Shown here piece after piece: positions 60,207 through 64,000 of a stretch of DNA of 64,000 nt. Numbering within the stretch: position 1 is the stretch's first letter; the number at the start of each line of letters is the position of its first letter. The notes beneath the pieces were generated by a model that was not told the DNA's origin, did no database searches, and was given only the letters and a program-made list of their open reading frames with translations. The translations under genes were made by a program, and so were the position numbers. This DNA is from CAVSJA01 sp963728145 (GTDB lineage: Bacteria; Bacteroidota; Bacteroidia; Chitinophagales; Chitinophagaceae), in the NCBI GenBank assembly GCA_963728145.1, contig CAVSJA010000002.1, positions 682,001 through 746,000 on the forward strand, in the 5' to 3' direction.

Positions 60207-60236
60207 ACTTTCAGAATTTTATGAAAGAATGATGTT

Positions 60237-60258
60237 TAAAAAAAAGCCCGAAGGCTTG
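60237..60258 (-). terminator. Terminator between the small membrane protein and the DCC gene
   Basis: On the minus strand CCAAGCC-TTC-GGGCTTTTTTTT forms a short GC stem (AAGCC with GGCTT) followed by eight T. It would separate the GbsR and membrane-protein pair from the DCC and epimerase genes. Confidence 0.7.
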
Positions 60259-60276
60259 GGTAAAGAACTAATTGAT

Positions 60277-60648
60277 CTAGGATACGGCGACACTTGTTTT
60301 TTTATATTCAACCAAACAGGTGATTAAATACAAGATTGCTAATATGGGTGACCAAAAAAGTAACACGTACAGGATACCGATCAAAAGACCTGAATCAAAC
60401 AAACCCACCAGGAAGACTATTGCTGTAAGAAGCAATAGTATGGAATAGACCCTTCTTAAACCGATCTTATATTCGGCTGGGAAAAAGAAGTGGACTATCA
60501 AACTGATGATTTGCCAGCTTCCAATAAGCACGTAACTCATAAAAAAACCTTCATCAAAAGCATTCTTTGCGATAATTAAATTAAAGAACAAAGCTCCCAA
60601 TATGAGTAGTAATTGGACTAGGCAATCAATGGTCTTAAATAATTTCAT
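60277..60648 (-). CDS. Small membrane protein, partner of the GbsR-type regulator
   Basis: A 123-residue protein with four predicted transmembrane helices (CLVQLLLILGALFFNLIIA, VLIGSWQIISLIVHFFF, SILLLLTAIVFLVGLF, IGILYVLLFWSPILAILYLI). Its start is 1 base after the stop of the GbsR-type gene, so the two form a unit. No family was recognised. Confidence 0.6.
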   Translation of the reverse strand: MKLFKTIDCLVQLLLILGALFFNLIIAKNAFDEGFFMSYVLIGSWQIISLIVHFFFPAEYKIGLRRVYSILLLLTAIVFLVGLFDSGLLIGILYVLLFWSPILAILYLITCLVEYKKTSVAVS

Positions 60649-60649
60649 C

Positions 60650-61156
60650 TTATTTAAAGATTTTCATCAAACTCCCCACAAACCAATTCTCATCAGATTT
60701 TACCAATACATCCAGCATCTTGTCCGTTTGCTGGCCAAAGCGCTTAATACTGTTAACCGTTTCCGTAAATTGCTTTACATGTTTGTCCTTTTTATCTCCC
60801 TCCACTTCTTCCAGTTGATCCAATAATTTCAGCAGGGGATTCAACTCTCTTTTCTTTCTTTCCTTAACGATTTGTTTCGCTACTTTCCAGATATCTTTTT
60901 CAGCAGTAAAGTATTCTTTTCTTTCACCTGATATAATCACCCGATCCACCAGCCCCCAATCCACCAGCTCACGAATATTCATGTTTACATTACCGCGACT
61001 GATATTTAGTTCATTCATCAAATCATCCTGTGTCAAAGGATCCGGGCTCACCATTAATAATGCATGGATCTGTGCCATAGTCCGATTGATTCCCCAATGC
61101 GTTCCAAACGCTCCCCAGGATGCGATGAATTGTAATTTGGCTTCATTTAATTTCAT
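60650..61156 (-). CDS. GbsR/MarR-family transcriptional regulator
   Basis: A 168-residue regulator of the GbsR subgroup. The winged helix-turn-helix (about 18-90) has AQIHALLMVSPDPLTQDDLM, then ISRGNVNMNIRELVDWGLV and a wing GERKEYFTAEKD. The C-terminal helix is a dimerisation coiled coil. GbsR family members repress genes for osmolyte or membrane-related functions. Here the likely targets are the downstream membrane-protein gene and perhaps the DCC and epimerase genes. Confidence 0.88.
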   Translation of the reverse strand: MKLNEAKLQFIASWGAFGTHWGINRTMAQIHALLMVSPDPLTQDDLMNELNISRGNVNMNIRELVDWGLVDRVIISGERKEYFTAEKDIWKVAKQIVKERKKRELNPLLKLLDQLEEVEGDKKDKHVKQFTETVNSIKRFGQQTDKMLDVLVKSDENWFVGSLMKIFK

Positions 61157-61256
61157 AGCTACATCTGATTACAAGTCAAATTTAGACTATTTTCTGAATT
61201 TTCAAAAGTTTTTGAAAGTATATTTCTTTGGCGAAGGACAGTTGATTCTTAACGGA

Positions 61257-62702
61257 TTATTGGATCCTCGGGCAATCCACTCCTTTTTCATATTTGTTTT
61301 TTGTCGTGCCAGGAGGCCGGATAATAATTGCCATATACAATCCGCCATTTTGAATGGATTGCTTAGAAAAGAAATAACCCCAGTTATGCCATCCAATCAA
61401 AACAGGACCCGCCTTGACGGCGCCACCAACCCAAAGCTTTCCATTATTACTAATATGGAAGGGAAGATAAAAGCCGAGCTTTCTTGTTTCCCAGCGAGGC
61501 ACGATCGTTATTAAATTCATTTCTTTAACGGCAAATCTTGTTTTGCCTTTCAGTGCATTTGCAAATTGAATGGTGAGCTCGGCATTGATATAGAATGCAT
61601 CGTAAATGTATCGGTCAACATTTATTACAATTCTGGTCGGATTATGTATTCTGAACTGCCCGTTCAATGAGCTGTAACTGCTCACAATCGTGGCAAGGCT
61701 ATCATTGAATGTAGGCAGGTGAGCTGTGGTGGAATCAAACTTTTCAGCGATGGTTTGATCTGTCACTCCTGATAGCACGTTTGTAGCATACCGGCTTTCT
61801 AACCCGTATTTGTATTGGTTTACGCCGAAGTCTAATAAAGACAATCCAATTTTCCAGTCGTAATCATAATAATTATCGTAAGCAATTGTTGCAGGCTCCT
61901 GCGTTTTTACCAACCATTCCACGCCAAGATCAATGGATGCACCTCCAAGGGTTGTCTTAACGAAGTTTCGAATATTGTCGGATCTCGAAGCTTCATCTTC
62001 CCAACGATCATAATTGGAAGAATATCCATATCGAAGTGCTCCGCCTTCGATCAGGTATGAAGCTGGATCAGGGGAAGTGATTCTTGAATACCGGCCATCT
62101 TCCAAACTACCATGTGCACCCGAAAGACCTCTTGAAAGCCTTATTGTTATTCCGGCATTCAATCTTCCCATTTCATTATCGATGATCGTTCTGGCATAGG
62201 AACCATAGAGCTCCAACCAACTGCTGGTAACAGTACTTAATCCCAACGGTTGGTTCTGCTCATTTTGTTCTAAAAAATGATTGATGTATTGCGGTGTATC
62301 AATGAAATAATATTTTGTGGTGTTAACATTGGATATGCTGCGGATATTCATTCCGAAGGATATAGAATTTTCTCTGTCTAATCCGATGCGCGCATTCAAC
62401 AGGTTGAGATTGCCGCTTAGATCGCCATACCGTTTGAACAAACCATCGGTAAATAAATATTCGGAATTTTTAGGAGAAGAAAAGATGGAGTACTTGTACA
62501 CCTTAACGGCATTGGTACTTACTTTACCCTGAATACCAAGAACGGAAAGGTCCCAACTATATGGGGCAGTAAGTGCTGAAGCTGGATTATTGTGAATGCC
62601 TAGACTACCTGCATAGGGCGACCCTTGAATTGCATGGTAGTTTTGCGCCGATGCTTTGATAAAAAAAAATCCCACCACTAATATGATAGCAATCTTCAAC
62701 AT
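61257..62702 (-). CDS. DUF5723 family outer-membrane protein
   Basis: A 481-residue exported protein (signal peptide MLKIAIILVVGFFFIKASA). The opening SPYAGSLGIHNNPASALTAP and the following SFGMNIRSISNVNTTKYY, TIRLSRGLSGAHGSLEDGRY, WKIGLSLLDFGVNQYKYG and VGGAVKAGPVLIGWHNWGYF match DUF5723, predicted outer-membrane barrels limited mostly to Bacteroidota. Function is unknown. It is divergent from the metallophosphoesterase gene, with 92 bases between the starts. Confidence 0.8.
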   Translation of the reverse strand: MLKIAIILVVGFFFIKASAQNYHAIQGSPYAGSLGIHNNPASALTAPYSWDLSVLGIQGKVSTNAVKVYKYSIFSSPKNSEYLFTDGLFKRYGDLSGNLNLLNARIGLDRENSISFGMNIRSISNVNTTKYYFIDTPQYINHFLEQNEQNQPLGLSTVTSSWLELYGSYARTIIDNEMGRLNAGITIRLSRGLSGAHGSLEDGRYSRITSPDPASYLIEGGALRYGYSSNYDRWEDEASRSDNIRNFVKTTLGGASIDLGVEWLVKTQEPATIAYDNYYDYDWKIGLSLLDFGVNQYKYGLESRYATNVLSGVTDQTIAEKFDSTTAHLPTFNDSLATIVSSYSSLNGQFRIHNPTRIVINVDRYIYDAFYINAELTIQFANALKGKTRFAVKEMNLITIVPRWETRKLGFYLPFHISNNGKLWVGGAVKAGPVLIGWHNWGYFFSKQSIQNGGLYMAIIIRPPGTTKNKYEKGVDCPRIQ

Positions 62703-62794
62703 CCACTATAAATTCAATCATTTACAATTTTCCTGTGATTCCGTGCCTTCCGTGGCCAAATTAACCAAATCATGCAATTTCCTACCTTCCGGTA

Positions 62795-64000
62795 ATGAAA
62801 ATCTTGCTCCTATTTCTTGCATTGCTATTTTTTTATCCTTCCGTCTCCCAGGATCGAAATTTCCGGTTTATTCATATAAGTGATACCCATATCGGTTCGC
62901 CGAATGGTTCCGCGGAAGAGGACCTGCGGCGCACCGTTCGTGATATCAATGAAATGAAAGATGTTGCGTTTGTGGTCTTAACGGGAGATATAACCGAACT
63001 CGGCACAAACGAAGAACTGCGTTTGGCAAAGCAGATATTGGACAGTTTGAATATCCCATGGTATATCATTCCCGGTAATCATGATACGGGATGGAGTGAA
63101 ACGGGTGGCCTTGGTTTCAAGAATTTTTTTGGATATGATAAGTTTCAATTCGATTACGCCGGCATTCGTTTCATCGGCTGCGCTTCTGGTCCTTATTTGC
63201 GTATGAGCGATGGTCATGTTCCAAGAGATGCGGTGAACTGGTTGGATTCGCTTCTAAAGAAAACTCCAACTACGCAGCCTATAATTTTTTTGAATCATTA
63301 TCCTCTCGATCCCGGATTGGATAACTGGTACGAGATCACAGATCGCTTAAAAAAATGGAATACCATTCTTGCAATTTGCGGTCACGGCCATGCAAACCGT
63401 GCAATGAACTTTGAAGGTATACCTGCAGTGATGGGTCGTTCCAATCTTCGCGCAAGACAAGCAATAGGAGGATTCAATCTTGTCGATGTTCGCAAGGATT
63501 CAATTATTTATTCGGAAAGAAGACCGGGCGTTCAAACACTGCCTTCATGGACAGGCGTGAAGATTGTGTATAATAGTTTCGATCAATCCAAAACCTTTCC
63601 GCGGCCTCAGTATTCGGTGAATGATCAATACAGCAATGTAAAACCTCAATGGGTTTATGCATCCGAAGCAAATGTTATTTCTACAGCGGCTGTTGCTAAT
63701 GATCGCATCATTTTTGGCAATCAAAATGGAGTTGTTGTGGCGTTATCGATGAAAGATGGAAAAAAGTTGTGGAGTTTCAATACAGGTGGTCCTGTTTTTT
63801 CTTCACCTGCAGTTGAAGGAAACAGAGTTGTCTTTGGATCTGCCGATGGGATGATCTATTGCTTAAATACTGCGAATGGAAAATTAGTGTGGAATTTAAA
63901 AACTGAAGCAGCGGTATTGGCCGCTCCGTTGATCAAAGACAATGTCGTCTATATTGGAGGGAGCGATCATCATTTCCGGGCAATCTATCTTTCTACAGGA
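62795..64000 (+). CDS. Exported metallophosphoesterase fused to a PQQ-type beta-propeller, cut by the window edge
   Basis: The ATG at 62795 opens a frame of 402 codons that runs off the right edge. A signal peptide (MKILLLFLALLFFYPSVSQ) is followed by a calcineurin-type phosphoesterase domain (about 22-255) with the metal motifs HISDTHIG, VLTGDITE, IPGNHD, FLNHYPLD and CGHGHANR. After a linker, repeats of the PQQ-propeller type begin (VISTAAVANDRIIFGNQNG, KLWSFNTGGPVFSSPAVEG, GSADGMIYCLNTANGKLVW). The full protein probably has at least five propeller blades. Substrate unknown; candidates include extracellular phosphodiesters or phosphoproteins. Confidence 0.9.
   Translation, partial: MKILLLFLALLFFYPSVSQDRNFRFIHISDTHIGSPNGSAEEDLRRTVRDINEMKDVAFVVLTGDITELGTNEELRLAKQILDSLNIPWYIIPGNHDTGWSETGGLGFKNFFGYDKFQFDYAGIRFIGCASGPYLRMSDGHVPRDAVNWLDSLLKKTPTTQPIIFLNHYPLDPGLDNWYEITDRLKKWNTILAICGHGHANRAMNFEGIPAVMGRSNLRARQAIGGFNLVDVRKDSIIYSERRPGVQTLPSWTGVKIVYNSFDQSKTFPRPQYSVNDQYSNVKPQWVYASEANVISTAAVANDRIIFGNQNGVVVALSMKDGKKLWSFNTGGPVFSSPAVEGNRVVFGSADGMIYCLNTANGKLVWNLKTEAAVLAAPLIKDNVVYIGGSDHHFRAIYLSTG

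Overview
The window comes from the chromosome of a member of the Bacteroidota, most likely a Chitinophagaceae-type bacterium. Evidence: a UbiE-PorT pair (PorT is a type IX secretion component), a DUF1501 protein ending in a type IX sorting domain, a DUF1800/DUF1501 pair, a SusC-style TonB receptor with a carboxypeptidase-like N-terminal domain, Bacteroidota-type PyrC and class 2 PyrD, DUF5723 and DUF983 proteins, a RemB/Wzi-like outer-membrane protein, and almost no Shine-Dalgarno sequences. No rRNA, tRNA, CRISPR array, insertion sequence or prophage was found.

Layout. 1-15.7 kb is mostly core information processing: purA, an acidic low-complexity protein, pabB, a lytic transglycosylase, gatA, tatA, rplS, rny, a TlpA-like thioredoxin, zapA, a coiled-coil protein, pheT and dnaB. 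15.8-20.1 kb has rsmE, a TPR histidine kinase with its NarL-type regulator, and a TerC-family protein. 20.3-24.2 kb holds an outer-membrane barrel, pyrD, a small secreted protein and a thiolase. 24.4-33.3 kb carries the DUF1800/DUF1501 pair, a second regulator and TPR kinase, a small Cys/His protein and a TonB receptor. 33.4-50.3 kb is a mostly minus-strand run: DUF2721, DUF983, an MsbA-like ABC exporter, an OmpA-like protein, a GH88 hydrolase, two tandem secreted basic paralogues, an orphan PAS kinase, a ComM-type ATPase, an M1 peptidase, a DUF3179 protein, a MutS-related ATPase and dihydroorotase. 50.4-56.2 kb has outer-membrane proteins, porT, ubiE, engB and a YkuK-like protein. 57-64 kb holds a CoA-binding protein, a TonB-like protein, a GbsR/DCC/epimerase group, DUF5723 and the start of a metallophosphoesterase fused to a PQQ-type propeller.

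Two layers of structure stand out beyond the genes. First, many intergenic gaps hold short-period tandem arrays (7, 8 or 9 bp units), usually in two opposed arms that can form long hairpins and often touching a stop codon. One heptamer (AGTCGGG) also occurs inside pyrD. Second, the gap at 56229-57062 holds two diverged copies of a ~63 bp hairpin with a conserved loop and a compensatory stem change, which is the best candidate here for an undescribed structured element.

Data quality. gatA (four sites), rplS, the DUF1800 gene, the acidic protein, pyrD and probably the 5' end of rsmE have frame breaks, nearly all equivalent to one inserted base, while the downstream protein sequence stays well conserved. 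Sequencing or assembly errors explain this better than gene decay, because several of these genes are normally essential and single-copy.
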